Below, piece after piece: positions 33,815 to 42,588 of a stretch of DNA of 64,000 bases. Made by a program: the position numbers and the translations under genes. Location of the stretch: assembly GCA_035651595.1 (NCBI GenBank), contig DASRFJ010000241.1, positions 1 to 64,000 on the forward strand, in the 5' to 3' direction. Each line of letters begins with the position of its first letter. Within the stretch, counting starts at the first letter, position 1. Below the pieces are notes generated by a model. The model saw nothing but the letters and a program-made list of their open reading frames with translations. It did not search any database and was not told the origin of the DNA. The DNA comes from JAFARZ01 sp035651595. Its GTDB lineage: Bacteria; Actinomycetota; Actinomycetes; Streptosporangiales; Streptosporangiaceae.

Positions 33815-35247
33815 TCAACCTCCTGCACCGCAGCCCCCGGTCGTAAGCTCCGGCGTTTTGCCAGACCGAGCCAGCTTAGAACGCGGACGGGCCAGCCAGG
33901 GCCACGTGCGGCCAGTGCCTCGCGCGCGCCGGGTTCCATCCGGGCGAAGGCCATCAGCATGCCGAGCCCGGCCAGCGTCGCGAGCAGCGAGGAGAGGCCC
34001 GCCGAGACCAGCGGCAGCGGCACGCCGGTAATAGGTACGGCGCCGATCACCGCGCCGATGTTCACCACCGCCTGAACCGCGATCCATGCGGTGATCGCGG
34101 TGGCGGCGAGCTGGCAGAACAGGTCGGGTACCCGGCGTGCCACGCGGAGCCCGGCGAACGTCAGCCCGCCGTAGAGCGCGGTCACGCACATCGTGCCGAC
34201 CAGGCCGAGCTGCTCGCCGATGAGCGCGAAGATGAAGTCGCTGGTGTCCTCGGGCACCCAGCCCCACTTGCAGCCGCCGGAACCGAGCCCGACGCCGAAC
34301 ACGCCGCCGGAGGCGATGCACCACCGGCCCTGGATGGCCTGCATCTGCGTGCCGGTCGGGCTGCCGGTCGGGTGCAGGAAGTCGGTGAACCGCTGGAACC
34401 GGTACGGCGCCGAGATGATCATCAGCACCATGGCCATCGCCATCAGGATCAGCAGCGCCGCGTAGACCCGTCCGGGCGTGCCGATCACCCACAGCAGCGC
34501 GAGGAAAATCACCAGGAGAATAAAGGTGGTGCCGAGGTCGTCGCCGGCCATCACCAGCAGGCAGACCACGCCGGTGCCCGGCATCAGCGGCACCAGCAGG
34601 TGGCGCCAGTCGGCGAGCTGTCCGAGCCTTTCCTTTCGCGCCAGCAGGTCGGCACCCCACAGCACGAGCGCCAGCTTGGCCAGCTCCGACGGCTGGAACT
34701 GAAGCCCGCTAATGGAGATCCAGCGCGCCGCTCCGTTCTGCGACACGCCGACGCCGCGGATCAGCGTCAGCCCGAGGGTCACCACGGCCACCGCCAGCAG
34801 CGGATAGGCGAGCGCGCGGAACAGCCGCGGCGAGGACCTGGCCGCGATCCACAGGACCGGCAGGCCGATGGCGCAGCCGATCAGCTGTTTCTCCAGGTCG
34901 GCGTAGGGCGAGATCTTCTCCCCGAGGTCGACGACCGACGCGGTTGCCTGCACCATGACGAGCCCGAGCCCGAGCAGCAGGCACGTGATGCCGAGCAGCA
35001 GGTAATAAGAGGTAAGCGGCCGGTCCAGCAGGGCACGCCAGCTCCCGGTCCGGGCGCGCAGGCCGAGCCGTCCGGGCCCAGCCTGTCCGGGCCCTGCCTG
35101 TCCGGGCCCTGCCTGTCCGGGTACCGTCTGCTCCGGCACCGGATCCCCGATGTCGATGACGCCATGCATAGACCCCAGTCTGGGTGCCGGCCACGGCGGA
35201 GACTCGGACATCCGTCGCGTGTCGCCCTCAGTTTTCTCACTAGGCAT
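33811..35247 (-). CDS. ftsW: Peptidoglycan glycosyltransferase FtsW (SEDS family)
   Basis: 478 residues. The N-terminal ~60 residues are cytoplasmic and include three tandem PGQAG units from 15-bp DNA repeats (about 35083-35127). Ten membrane helices follow. SEDS motifs are present: SGLQFQPSELAKLALVLW, the catalytic-Asp region MAGDDLGTTFILL and GVPLPLVSAGLSSLL. It polymerises septal glycan. Normally it is preceded by murD and followed by murG; here upstream lies repeat element B and no murD, so this is the first division gene of the run. Confidence 0.95.
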   Translation of the reverse strand: MPSEKTEGDTRRMSESPPWPAPRLGSMHGVIDIGDPVPEQTVPGQAGPGQAGPGQAGPGRLGLRARTGSWRALLDRPLTSYYLLLGITCLLLGLGLVMVQATASVVDLGEKISPYADLEKQLIGCAIGLPVLWIAARSSPRLFRALAYPLLAVAVVTLGLTLIRGVGVSQNGAARWISISGLQFQPSELAKLALVLWGADLLARKERLGQLADWRHLLVPLMPGTGVVCLLVMAGDDLGTTFILLVIFLALLWVIGTPGRVYAALLILMAMAMVLMIISAPYRFQRFTDFLHPTGSPTGTQMQAIQGRWCIASGGVFGVGLGSGGCKWGWVPEDTSDFIFALIGEQLGLVGTMCVTALYGGLTFAGLRVARRVPDLFCQLAATAITAWIAVQAVVNIGAVIGAVPITGVPLPLVSAGLSSLLATLAGLGMLMAFARMEPGAREALAARGPGWPVRVLSWLGLAKRRSLRPGAAVQEVE

Positions 35248-35269
35248 TCCAGAACAATGCGTCGCCCGC

Positions 35270-35572
35270 GCCGTCAGCGATCTGGCCGCCGGCAGGCCGG
35301 CAGGCCTAACCGCGGGCGCGCAGCCTGTGGCTGGAGTGCAGTGTGCGACTACCGGGATAGGACCGCACCGGCAGTCCCGTCAACAACGTGGACGATTTCC
35401 CCGTTGTGGTGGATCGACCCTCGTAGACAAGGGTCCCGTTACCACGAAGGGGAAAGTTACCACGTTAACCGCGGCCCACCGAGCCTGCCGCCGACCCGCT
35501 GGGCGACCGGCAACCCGGGCAAGCCCAGAACAAGCCAGCAGGGTCCAATTCGGGAGGGTAACTGTCCGCAAT
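35270..35572. repeat. Composite palindromic element B
   Basis: Homologous to element A in inverted orientation over about 300 bases. Only the right end is intact: GGGTAACTGTCCGCAAT ends at 35572. No matching left end is seen near 35270, so this copy is truncated. The nested hairpin is at 35386-35465. It fills the gap between the ftsW start and the response-regulator stop, so any ftsW promoter must lie in or beside it. Confidence 0.68.
35386..35465. repeat. 80-bp hairpin nested in element B
   Basis: Near-palindrome with outer ACGTGG / CCACGT arms, TTTCCCC / GGGGAAA, and an inner ACCC / GGGT pair around a short loop. Same type as 1321-1404 and 53093-53168. Confidence 0.65.
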
Positions 35573-35690
35573 CTTTTCCGAGCGCCTTCCGGAGCGCGCG
35601 CAGACCGATGAACCGCAAGGCCATGCTGGAACAAACCGGCCATTACGGGCAGCCAGCACAGCAGCCGACCCCCGCACGCCGCGGATTCCG

Positions 35691-36164
35691 TCAGCGAGGC
35701 AGGCGCACCAGGGTGAGGAAGAAGTCGTCGATCTGCCTGATGGCCTCGATGAACTGCTCGAAGTCGACCGGCTTGCTCACGTAGGCGTTGGCGTGCAGCG
35801 CGTAGCTGCGCAGGATGTCCTCCTCGGCCCGCGAGCTGGTCAGCATCACGACCGGCAACACCAGCAGATCCGGGTCGCGCTTCAGCTCGGCGAGCACGTC
35901 CAGGCCGTCGCGCCTGGGCAGGTTGACGTCGAGCAGGATCAGGCCGGGCCGGGGCGCGTCCTCGTGCGGCGCCTCGCGGCGCAGGAAGCGCAGCGCGTCC
36001 TCGCCGTCGGTGACGACGTGCAGCCGGTTCCTGATCTTGTAGTACTCGAAGGCCTCCCTGATAATCAGCGCGTCACCCTCGTCGTCCTCGACCAGCAGGA
36101 CGTCCACCGCATTCAACCGGGGGGAACCGTCCCCCCGGATCCCCGCGGTCAGGTCCTCAGTCAT
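35691..36164 (-). CDS. Single-domain response regulator (Rcp1-like)
   Basis: 157 residues, receiver domain only. Acidic pocket LLVEDDEGDA, phosphoacceptor Asp in LILLDVNLPRRDG near residue 77, Thr/Ser in VVMLTSS and Lys in YVSKPVD are all there. The LPRRDG form and the extended loop resemble receivers that partner phytochrome-like or multi-sensor kinases. It overlaps the kinase gene by 8 bases and has no output domain, so it likely passes the phosphate or acts by protein contact. Confidence 0.92.
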   Translation of the reverse strand: MTEDLTAGIRGDGSPRLNAVDVLLVEDDEGDALIIREAFEYYKIRNRLHVVTDGEDALRFLRREAPHEDAPRPGLILLDVNLPRRDGLDVLAELKRDPDLLVLPVVMLTSSRAEEDILRSYALHANAYVSKPVDFEQFIEAIRQIDDFFLTLVRLPR

Positions 36165-37011
36165 CCTCGTCTCCGGGCAGCGTGAAGCAGAACCTCGTGG
36201 CGCCGTCCGTGCCCGGGCCGGTATCCAGCCAGATCCGGCCGCCGAAATACTCGATGATCTTGCGGCACATCGCCAGGCCGACGCCGGTGCCAGGGTAGGC
36301 GCTGCGCTCGTTGAGCCGCTGGAACAGCAGGAAGATCCGGTCCGCGTACTGCGGGTCGATGCCGATGCCGTAGTCGGTGACCGAGAACCGCCACAGCTCG
36401 CCCTCGCGGCGCGCGGCGACGACGATGCGCGGCGATGCGGCTCCGCTGAACTTGACCGCGTTGCTGATGAGGTTCTGGAAGACGGCGGTGAGCAGCGGCA
36501 GCTCGGCCAGCACCAGCGGCAGGTGACCGGCCTCGATGGTGGCGCCCGACTTCTCGATCTCGGCGGACAGGTTGGCCCGCGCCTGGGCGAGCGCCGTGTC
36601 GCTGGACACCAGCGAGACCGGCGCCGCGGTCTGCCCGATCCGGCTGAACGCGAGCAGGTCGTTGATCAGCGCCTGCATGCGCTTGGCGCCGTCGACCGCG
36701 AACTCGATGTACTGGTCGGCCCGCGCGTCGAGCTTGCCGGCGTAACGACGCTGGAGGAGCTGGCAGAAGCTGGCCACCTTGCGCAGCGGTTCCTGGAGGT
36801 CGTGCGAGGCGAGATAGGCGAATTGCTCCAGCTCGGCGTTGGATCGCTGGAGGTCCGCGGCCCGTGCCTGGAGGCTGCTCTGCTCGTTCTCGGCGGTCGA
36901 CAGGTTCTGCGAGATCTGCGCCCTGGCCCCGCGCAGCCGCGTCGCGAGCACGACGCTCGCCACGGCGAAAAAGACCGCCAGCACGGCGCACACCACGGCC
37001 ACGATCGTCAT
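36157..37011 (-). CDS. Membrane sensor histidine kinase
   Basis: 284 residues. One N-terminal membrane helix, a short coiled coil, then HisKA with the phosphoaccepting YLASHDLQEPLRKVASFC (His near residue 91) and HATPase motifs FQNLISNAVKF, DYGIGIDPQYADRIF and GTGVGLAMCRKIIEYFGG. No extracytoplasmic sensor of any size. It is sandwiched between two receiver genes by 4- and 8-base overlaps. Confidence 0.92.
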   Translation of the reverse strand: MTIVAVVCAVLAVFFAVASVVLATRLRGARAQISQNLSTAENEQSSLQARAADLQRSNAELEQFAYLASHDLQEPLRKVASFCQLLQRRYAGKLDARADQYIEFAVDGAKRMQALINDLLAFSRIGQTAAPVSLVSSDTALAQARANLSAEIEKSGATIEAGHLPLVLAELPLLTAVFQNLISNAVKFSGAASPRIVVAARREGELWRFSVTDYGIGIDPQYADRIFLLFQRLNERSAYPGTGVGLAMCRKIIEYFGGRIWLDTGPGTDGATRFCFTLPGDEDD

Positions 37012-38192
37012 GCACGGGCCTCCGCTGGCCGGTAGCGGAGCGCGAGCACGGCGAGGTCGTCATCGAGATCGCCCCGGTTGAGCGTGCGCACCTGGTCGAC
37101 GACCCGGTCGAGCAGGTCCTCGTCGGAAGGGCAGTCCGGTCGCGCGTCGGCGATCAGCTTCATCAGCCCTTCGCTGCCGAGCCGTTCCGATCCGGCGCCG
37201 ACCCGTCCCTCGATCAGCCCGTCGGTGAACATGAGCAGTGTCCAGCCGTCGTCCAGCGGTGCGCGCGCTCCTGGCCAGTCCGCCGTGCCGCCGAGGCCGG
37301 GCGGCGGGACGGCCGGCGCTTCGAGCTCGCGCACGCTCGTCCCGCTGATGAGCAGCGGCGGCAGGTGCCCCGCCAGCCGGACCCACGCGTAGTCCCGGTC
37401 CGGCGCGATCGAGGTCATGCACAGCGTCGCGAACATCGTGTCATCATGCCGCTCGTGTTCCAGCACCTGGCGCAGCGTACCGAGGATTTCTCCCGGTGAC
37501 CGCTCCGCGAGCACCAGTGCTCGCCAGGCGACCCGCAGGCACACGCCAAGCGCGGCCTCCGCCGGACCGCGCCCGCACACGTCGCCGATCAGCGCGTGTA
37601 CGGTGCCGTCCGGTGTCTGCACCACGTCGTAGAAATCCCCGCCGAGCAGCCGCTGCTGCCCGCCGGCCAGGTAGCGGGTCGCCACGCTGAGCCGCGTGTC
37701 GGTGAGCATCGGTGACGGCAGCAGGCCGCGTTCCAGCCTGGCGTTCTCCTCGGCGTAGATCCGCGCCGCGTCGAGTTCGCGCTGCGCCTCCTCGGCGCGC
37801 CGCCGCTCCATCGCGTAGCGGATCACACGCCGCAGCGTGTCGCCGCCGACCTCGCCCTTGACCAGGTAATCCTGTGCGCCGGCCCGCACCGCAGCGGCGC
37901 CCATGTGCTCGGCGGACACGCCGGTCAGCACGACCACCGCGAGTCGCGGCTGGTTCGCGGTCAGCCAGGTGAGCCCCTGCAACCCCTCCGAATCGGGCAG
38001 CCCGAGGTCGAGCAGCACGCAAGCCGCGTCGCCCGCGAGCGCCTTCGCTTCGGTGAACGACCGGGCCCGCCGCAACGTCACGGCAGCGCCCGCGTCCGCG
38101 AGCAGTTCCTGCACGATCAGCGCGTCGCCGTCGTCGTCCTCGACAAGCAGAACTCGCACCGCGCCCTCAAGCCCAGCCGTCATCACGCCCAT
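37008..38192 (-). CDS. Receiver-PP2C (RsbU-like) phosphatase response regulator
   Basis: 394 residues from ATG 38192 (38183 is also possible). Receiver domain (VLLVEDDDGDA, LLDLGLPDSEG, VVVLTGVS, DYLVKGE), a helical linker (RRRAEEAQRELDAARIYAEE), then a SpoIIE-type phosphatase with LLGGDFYDVV, GDVCGRGPAEAALG, MFTDGLIEGR and DDDLAVLALR. Phosphorylation of the receiver presumably switches the phosphatase, which would act on an anti-sigma antagonist. The gene is first in the three-gene overlapping operon. Confidence 0.92.
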   Translation of the reverse strand: MGVMTAGLEGAVRVLLVEDDDGDALIVQELLADAGAAVTLRRARSFTEAKALAGDAACVLLDLGLPDSEGLQGLTWLTANQPRLAVVVLTGVSAEHMGAAAVRAGAQDYLVKGEVGGDTLRRVIRYAMERRRAEEAQRELDAARIYAEENARLERGLLPSPMLTDTRLSVATRYLAGGQQRLLGGDFYDVVQTPDGTVHALIGDVCGRGPAEAALGVCLRVAWRALVLAERSPGEILGTLRQVLEHERHDDTMFATLCMTSIAPDRDYAWVRLAGHLPPLLISGTSVRELEAPAVPPPGLGGTADWPGARAPLDDGWTLLMFTDGLIEGRVGAGSERLGSEGLMKLIADARPDCPSDEDLLDRVVDQVRTLNRGDLDDDLAVLALRYRPAEARA

Positions 38193-38345
38193 CCCAGCGA
38201 GTAACCGGACCCCCATCATCCCCCACAAAACGTCACCCCCGCCACCGCACGCGCCCCGGCCCACGTGGAGAGCCGCCCCCACGGGGGTGCGTGGCCCCCG
38301 GACCCCCCTGGGACGGGCGGCGCGAAGGGGAGCGTGGCCCCCGAA

Positions 38346-38392
38346 GCCCCCTACGAGGGGGTGCGTGGCTCACGGACCCCCTCGTAGGGGGC
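38346..38392. terminator. Perfect 16-bp inverted repeat, possible terminator
   Basis: GCCCCCTACGAGGGGG (38346-38361) and its exact complement (38377-38392) flank a 15-base loop. Each arm is itself a small palindrome. It lies about 30 bases past the stop of the FAD oxidase gene. The word GGGGGTGCGTGGC occurs twice, about 75 bases apart, so a degenerate tandem duplication covers 38270-38395. No T-run follows, so intrinsic termination is uncertain. Confidence 0.5.
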
Positions 38393-38420
38393 GGCTGGGG
38401 CGCGGGGAGCGGGCGGGCGG

Positions 38421-40055
38421 TCAGAGGGACTGGGGGAAGTTGAAGATGTTGCCCGGGTCGTGGGCGGACTTGATCTGGGCCAGCCGGGTGTAGTTGGCGC
38501 CGTAGTAGGCCTGGCGCCAGTTGGTCAGGTCGGGATCGATGTAGTTCTGGTACGCCTGGCCGCTGGCGTAGGGGCGCATCGACTGCCAGAACTGGCGCTG
38601 CCAGGTGTGCTGGCGGGCGACGCCGCCGGACGGTGCCCCAGCGTTCCAGTCCGTCGTGTACTGGGCCTGGAACAAGGCGTTGCGGTGCACGAACGCGGTC
38701 GCCGACGGGCTGACGCGGTTGACGGCGCCGCCGAGCGCGTCGAAGGCGATGCCGCCCACTCCCCCTGGCGCGCCGCTGACCCGCTGGAGCGCTTCGATGC
38801 CGGACAGGAGCGTGCCGATCCCGTGGCTGCTCAGCGGCGTGGTAAAGATGTCGGACTTGGCGTACTGCGGCGCGCGGGACAGCTGGCCGCCGGACGCCTG
38901 GGTGGGGAGATGGCACTCCGGCACGCTGAGCGTGGAGCAGCCGGCCTCCACCATCATGGCGTGCAGCCAGGACGTGCTCTCCAGGAAGTGCGAGGACGGC
39001 GGGCCGGCCTTCGCGTACAGCTTCTCCAGCTGGCTGAACGCCTCGCCGGTGCTGCCGATGTACGTGCCGCCCACCTCGATCGTGGGTGTCCGGCCGCCCG
39101 GCGCGGCCGACAGGTGCATGTTCGACCACAGCTGGTCCGGTCCGTGTGGTGCCCAGGACTGCCACGCCGAGATCACCCGCGCGGCCTGCGACCAGGGCCA
39201 GTACAGGAAGAACAGCACGATGTCGCCGACCGGGTGCGTGCCGAAGGTGAACGAGGTGACGACGCCGAAGTTGCCGCCGCCACCGCCGCGGCAGGCCCAG
39301 TACAGGTCGGAGTTGGTCTTGGCGTTACAGGTGCGGAGCTTCCCGTCGGCCGTGACGAGTTGCAGCGACTGGACGTTGTCGCAGGTGAGGCCGAAGGCGC
39401 GGGCCACCACGCCGACCCCGCCGCCGAGCGTCAGGCCGGCCACGCCGACCGTCGGGCACGACCCGCCGGGAATCGCGCGGCCGTGTGCGGACAGGCCGTT
39501 GTACAGGTCGATCAGCCGGGTGCCCGCGCCGACGGTCGCGGTGCCTCCGCCGACCGTCACCCCGGACATCCGGGTCACGTCGATGACCAGGCCTGTCGTG
39601 GTCGACCAGCCCGCGTAGCTGTGCCCGCCGGACCTGACGGCCATCCGGACGCCGAACTTGCGGACGAACGCCAGGCAGGTCGCCACGTCGTGCGGGTTGC
39701 GGCAGTACGCGATGCCAGCCGGATTGATCGAGTCGAAGCGGGGATCGAACAGGCGCTTGGCCACCGGATAGCTCGACTCGCCAGGGCGGACCAGCGGTCC
39801 GGACAGGTCCCTGGCGAGCGCCGACCAGTCCGCACCCTTCGGCCCGGCGAGCACCCGGGCGCCGGTCGCCGGTGCGGCGGATGCCGGCCCGCCGGCAAAG
39901 CCGGCCCCGCTAGCAGTGCCGGTGCAGCCCGCCAGCAGGGCCGCGCCGCCGGCCGCCGCGGCGGTCAGGAACGCGCGCCGTCCGGGCTGGGCAGGAAGGC
40001 GGGGAGGCCCGGTGAGCTGGGGATGTGCCTCCGGGCGCGGATTGTGCTGCGGCAT
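38421..40055 (-). CDS. Exported FAD-linked oxidase, berberine-bridge-enzyme type
   Basis: 544 residues. A twin-arginine signal GRRAFLTAAAAGGAALLAGC, with a lipobox-like LLAGC, directs export of a folded flavoprotein. The PCMH FAD domain has RSGGHSYAGWS, whose His would bind FAD covalently, and GLTLGGGVGVVARAFGLTCDN. The C-terminal BBE segment reads YYGANYTRLAQIKSAHDPGN. Members oxidise sugars, alkaloids or polyketide-type substrates; this one's substrate is unknown. ATG 40055 has GGGAGGA upstream. Divergent from the MarR gene. Confidence 0.9.
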   Translation of the reverse strand: MPQHNPRPEAHPQLTGPPRLPAQPGRRAFLTAAAAGGAALLAGCTGTASGAGFAGGPASAAPATGARVLAGPKGADWSALARDLSGPLVRPGESSYPVAKRLFDPRFDSINPAGIAYCRNPHDVATCLAFVRKFGVRMAVRSGGHSYAGWSTTTGLVIDVTRMSGVTVGGGTATVGAGTRLIDLYNGLSAHGRAIPGGSCPTVGVAGLTLGGGVGVVARAFGLTCDNVQSLQLVTADGKLRTCNAKTNSDLYWACRGGGGGNFGVVTSFTFGTHPVGDIVLFFLYWPWSQAARVISAWQSWAPHGPDQLWSNMHLSAAPGGRTPTIEVGGTYIGSTGEAFSQLEKLYAKAGPPSSHFLESTSWLHAMMVEAGCSTLSVPECHLPTQASGGQLSRAPQYAKSDIFTTPLSSHGIGTLLSGIEALQRVSGAPGGVGGIAFDALGGAVNRVSPSATAFVHRNALFQAQYTTDWNAGAPSGGVARQHTWQRQFWQSMRPYASGQAYQNYIDPDLTNWRQAYYGANYTRLAQIKSAHDPGNIFNFPQSL

Positions 40056-40214
40056 CGGCGTTTTGTCCTCCCGTCAGGCCCGCTCCCAGTGTGGGCTCTC
40101 GGCGATTAAGACGCCCGCCGATCGCCATCAGTTGGGCTAAAAGGTGACCTACCCGCGCAACGCAGATACCTACCTGCAAAAATGTAGTTGCCGGGAGACG
40201 GGGCCCGGAATACA

Positions 40215-40263
40215 GTTGAGCTACTCAAACGTTGATGGACTCAGGTACTTCCGGAACGTTGAG
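40215..40263. promoter_or_regulatory. Candidate MarR operator region
   Basis: TTGAGCTACTCAA (40216-40228) is a 5-base inverted repeat with a 3-base centre, and the 8-base word AACGTTGA occurs twice 28 bases apart (from 40228 and 40256). The cluster lies 25-75 bases upstream of the MarR start, in the gap shared with the divergent oxidase gene, where an autoregulating MarR protein would bind. Confidence 0.4.
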
Positions 40264-40287
40264 CAACTTTCAGACGGGGAGGTGAGC

Positions 40288-40740
40288 GTGGTGAGCCAGG
40301 ATCTGAACAGCGAGGTCATGGACGCGCTCATCGAGGTCCTCAAGCACATGGGCACCCTCGGACAGGCAATCGGCGCGGAGTTCGGACTGACTGGCAGCGA
40401 CGCCATGGCGCTGCACAAGATCGACGGACCCGTGTCGATGAAGGAACTGAGCCAGCGGATGGGCTGTGACGCCTCGTTCGTCACGGTCGTCGCTGACTCA
40501 CTGGAGCGGCACGGGCTCGCCAGGCGCGAGCCTTCGCTGCGGGACCGGCGCAGCAAGAACATCGTGCTGACCGAACACGGGGCGGCGATCAGGGATCAGA
40601 TCCTCGCCGAAGTCACGGCCCGTATGCCGTGGTGTAACGCGCTCGACATGAGCGAGCGCGAGTGTTTCCTCGGGCACCTGCGGAAAATGTCCGCGAAGGG
40701 GGGTGATCGTGTCACACCCGCGACGGCCGCGTCGTCTTAG
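40288..40740 (+). CDS. MarR-family transcriptional regulator
   Basis: 150 residues from GTG 40288 with GGGGAGG upstream. Winged-helix core: VSMKELSQRMGCDASFVTVVADSLERHGLARREPSLRDRRSKNIVLTEHG, with the DRR wing. The family represses exporters until a small ligand binds. The downstream MFS gene, 173 bases away, is the obvious target. Confidence 0.9.
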   Translation: MVSQDLNSEVMDALIEVLKHMGTLGQAIGAEFGLTGSDAMALHKIDGPVSMKELSQRMGCDASFVTVVADSLERHGLARREPSLRDRRSKNIVLTEHGAAIRDQILAEVTARMPWCNALDMSERECFLGHLRKMSAKGGDRVTPATAASS

Positions 40741-40913
40741 GTGACGACAGGAACGCAAGCCGGCCGCCTCGCGGGAGAACACGATAACGGGGCAGTGTCA
40801 CCAAGGTCGTTAGGACCAACGGGGTTCCACAGACATCGCCAGAAGAAAGAGAACGCCGGGCCGCTTGGGGCCACGGCGCCAGATAAAGACGTCCTTTAAC
40901 AAGGGAGATTCAC

Positions 40914-42497
40914 GTGTCAGCCACATCCGAAGCCGGGATGACGGCGGCCACCACGGCCACCGGCGCCCCGGCCGGCGCGCCACCGAAGCGGCTGGGCCTC
41001 GCGCTCGCCGTTATCGCGACCGCGCAGTTGATGGTCGTGCTTGACGCGACCATCGTGAACGTTGCCTTGCCGCACATCCAGAAGGCGCTGGGCTTCTCCG
41101 ACAGCAACCTCGAGTGGGTCGTCAACGCGTACGCGCTGACGTTCGGCGGTCTGCTGCTCCTCGGCGGCCGGGCCGGTGACCTGCTGGGCCGCCGCCGGAT
41201 CTTCATCGCCGGCATCGTGCTGTTCTCGCTGGCCTCGCTGCTCGGCGGGTTCGCCACCGACCAGGCCTGGATGCTCGCCGCGCGCGCCCTCCAGGGCGTC
41301 GGCGGAGCGCTGGCCGCGCCAACCGCCTTGTCATTGATCGCGGTCACCTTCCCCGAGGGACCGCCGCGTAACCGGGCGATGAGCGTCTACGCCTCGATGA
41401 GCGTGGCCGGCGGCGCCGTCGGCCTGATCGTCGGCGGCCTGCTCACCACGTATGCGAACTGGCGGTGGGTGCTGTTCGTCAACGTGCCGATCGGCGTGCT
41501 CGTGGCGCTCGTCGCGCCGCGGGTGCTCGGTGAGTCCGAGCGGGTGCGGTTCAACCGCAGCAGCTTCGACCTGCCCGGCGCGATCACCGGAACGCTCGGC
41601 GTGGCCGCCCTGGTCTACGGCCTGTCCAGCGCCGCGACCTCGGCGAACGGCGTCTCGCACTGGGGTGACACGAAGGTGCTCGTGGCCCTGGCCGCGGCGG
41701 TGGTGCTGCTGGTCGCCTTCGTGATCATCGAGATGCGCAGTGCGCACGCGCTGATGCCGATCCGGGTGCTGCGCAACCGGGACCGGTCCGGCGCGTACCT
41801 GATCATGCTGCTCGTCGGCACGGCGATGTTCGGGATGTTCTTCTTCCTGACGTACTTCGTGCAGACCGTCATGCACTACAGCGCGATCAAGACCGGTATT
41901 GCCTACCTGCCGATGGTCGCCGCGATCCTGGTGGCCTCCGGCGTCGGGGCGCAGCTGGTGCCGAAGATCGGCGCCCGGCCGCTGCTGATCGCCGGCTCGC
42001 TGATCGGGACCGGCGGCATGTTCTGGATGTCCCGGCTGACCGAGCACGCCACCTACTCGGCGGACCTGCTCGGGCCGACGATCGTCACCGGCCTCGGCCT
42101 CGGCATGCTGTTCGTGCCGCTGTCGCTGGTCGGGCTCGTCAAGGTGGCGGAGCGGGACACCGGCGTGGCCTCCTCGCTGCTGAACGTCGGGCAGCAGGTC
42201 GGCGGGTCGATCGGGCTGGCGGTCCTGGGCACCGTGGCGTGGAGCGCGGTCACCAACAGCTTCCGCTCCCAGGCGGCCTCGGCCGCCGCGGCGGCTGCTA
42301 AGACCGGGCAGCACCTGTCCGCGGCCAAGCAGGCCGCGGCGGAGGCCGCCATGCAGAACCACGCGCTGGCGACCGGGTTCTCCAAGGGGTTCCTGGTCTC
42401 GGCCGGCATCGCGTTCGCCGCGCTGGTGATCACGCTGATCACCATCCGGCTCCGCAAGGAGGACCTGGCCGGCATCAACCCGATGGCGGCTGGCTAA
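40914..42497 (+). CDS. MFS drug exporter, DHA2 (14-helix) family
   Basis: 527 residues from GTG 40914, preceded by AAGGGAG. Motif D1 LDATIVNVALPHIQ in helix 1 and motif A GGRAGDLLGRRRIF between helices 2 and 3 identify an EmrB/QacA-like proton antiporter; fourteen hydrophobic segments can be drawn. A cytoplasmic Ala/Lys-rich stretch near residue 470 precedes the last helix. Probably MarR-controlled. An intrinsic terminator follows. Confidence 0.92.
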   Translation: MSATSEAGMTAATTATGAPAGAPPKRLGLALAVIATAQLMVVLDATIVNVALPHIQKALGFSDSNLEWVVNAYALTFGGLLLLGGRAGDLLGRRRIFIAGIVLFSLASLLGGFATDQAWMLAARALQGVGGALAAPTALSLIAVTFPEGPPRNRAMSVYASMSVAGGAVGLIVGGLLTTYANWRWVLFVNVPIGVLVALVAPRVLGESERVRFNRSSFDLPGAITGTLGVAALVYGLSSAATSANGVSHWGDTKVLVALAAAVVLLVAFVIIEMRSAHALMPIRVLRNRDRSGAYLIMLLVGTAMFGMFFFLTYFVQTVMHYSAIKTGIAYLPMVAAILVASGVGAQLVPKIGARPLLIAGSLIGTGGMFWMSRLTEHATYSADLLGPTIVTGLGLGMLFVPLSLVGLVKVAERDTGVASSLLNVGQQVGGSIGLAVLGTVAWSAVTNSFRSQAASAAAAAAKTGQHLSAAKQAAAEAAMQNHALATGFSKGFLVSAGIAFAALVITLITIRLRKEDLAGINPMAAG

Positions 42498-42511
42498 CCG
42501 TTCAGAGCCGA

Positions 42512-42560
42512 GCGGCCCTGGTCCCCTCCCGGAAAGGGGACCGGGGCCGCTTCGTTTTTT
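42512..42560 (+). terminator. Rho-independent terminator of the MFS gene
   Basis: A 16-bp stem, GCGGCCCTGGTCCCCT with AGGGGACCGGGGCCGC and one G-T wobble, has a 7-base loop and is followed by TTTTTT at 42555-42560. This is the clearest intrinsic terminator in the window. Confidence 0.85.
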
Positions 42561-42588
42561 CTTGGCCGCGAAGGGGCATATCGCCGTG

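Noticed and set aside
35380..35643. Minus-strand 87-codon ORF
   Set aside because: Translated from composite repeat B; similar frames in repeat A reflect repeat homology, not a protein family.
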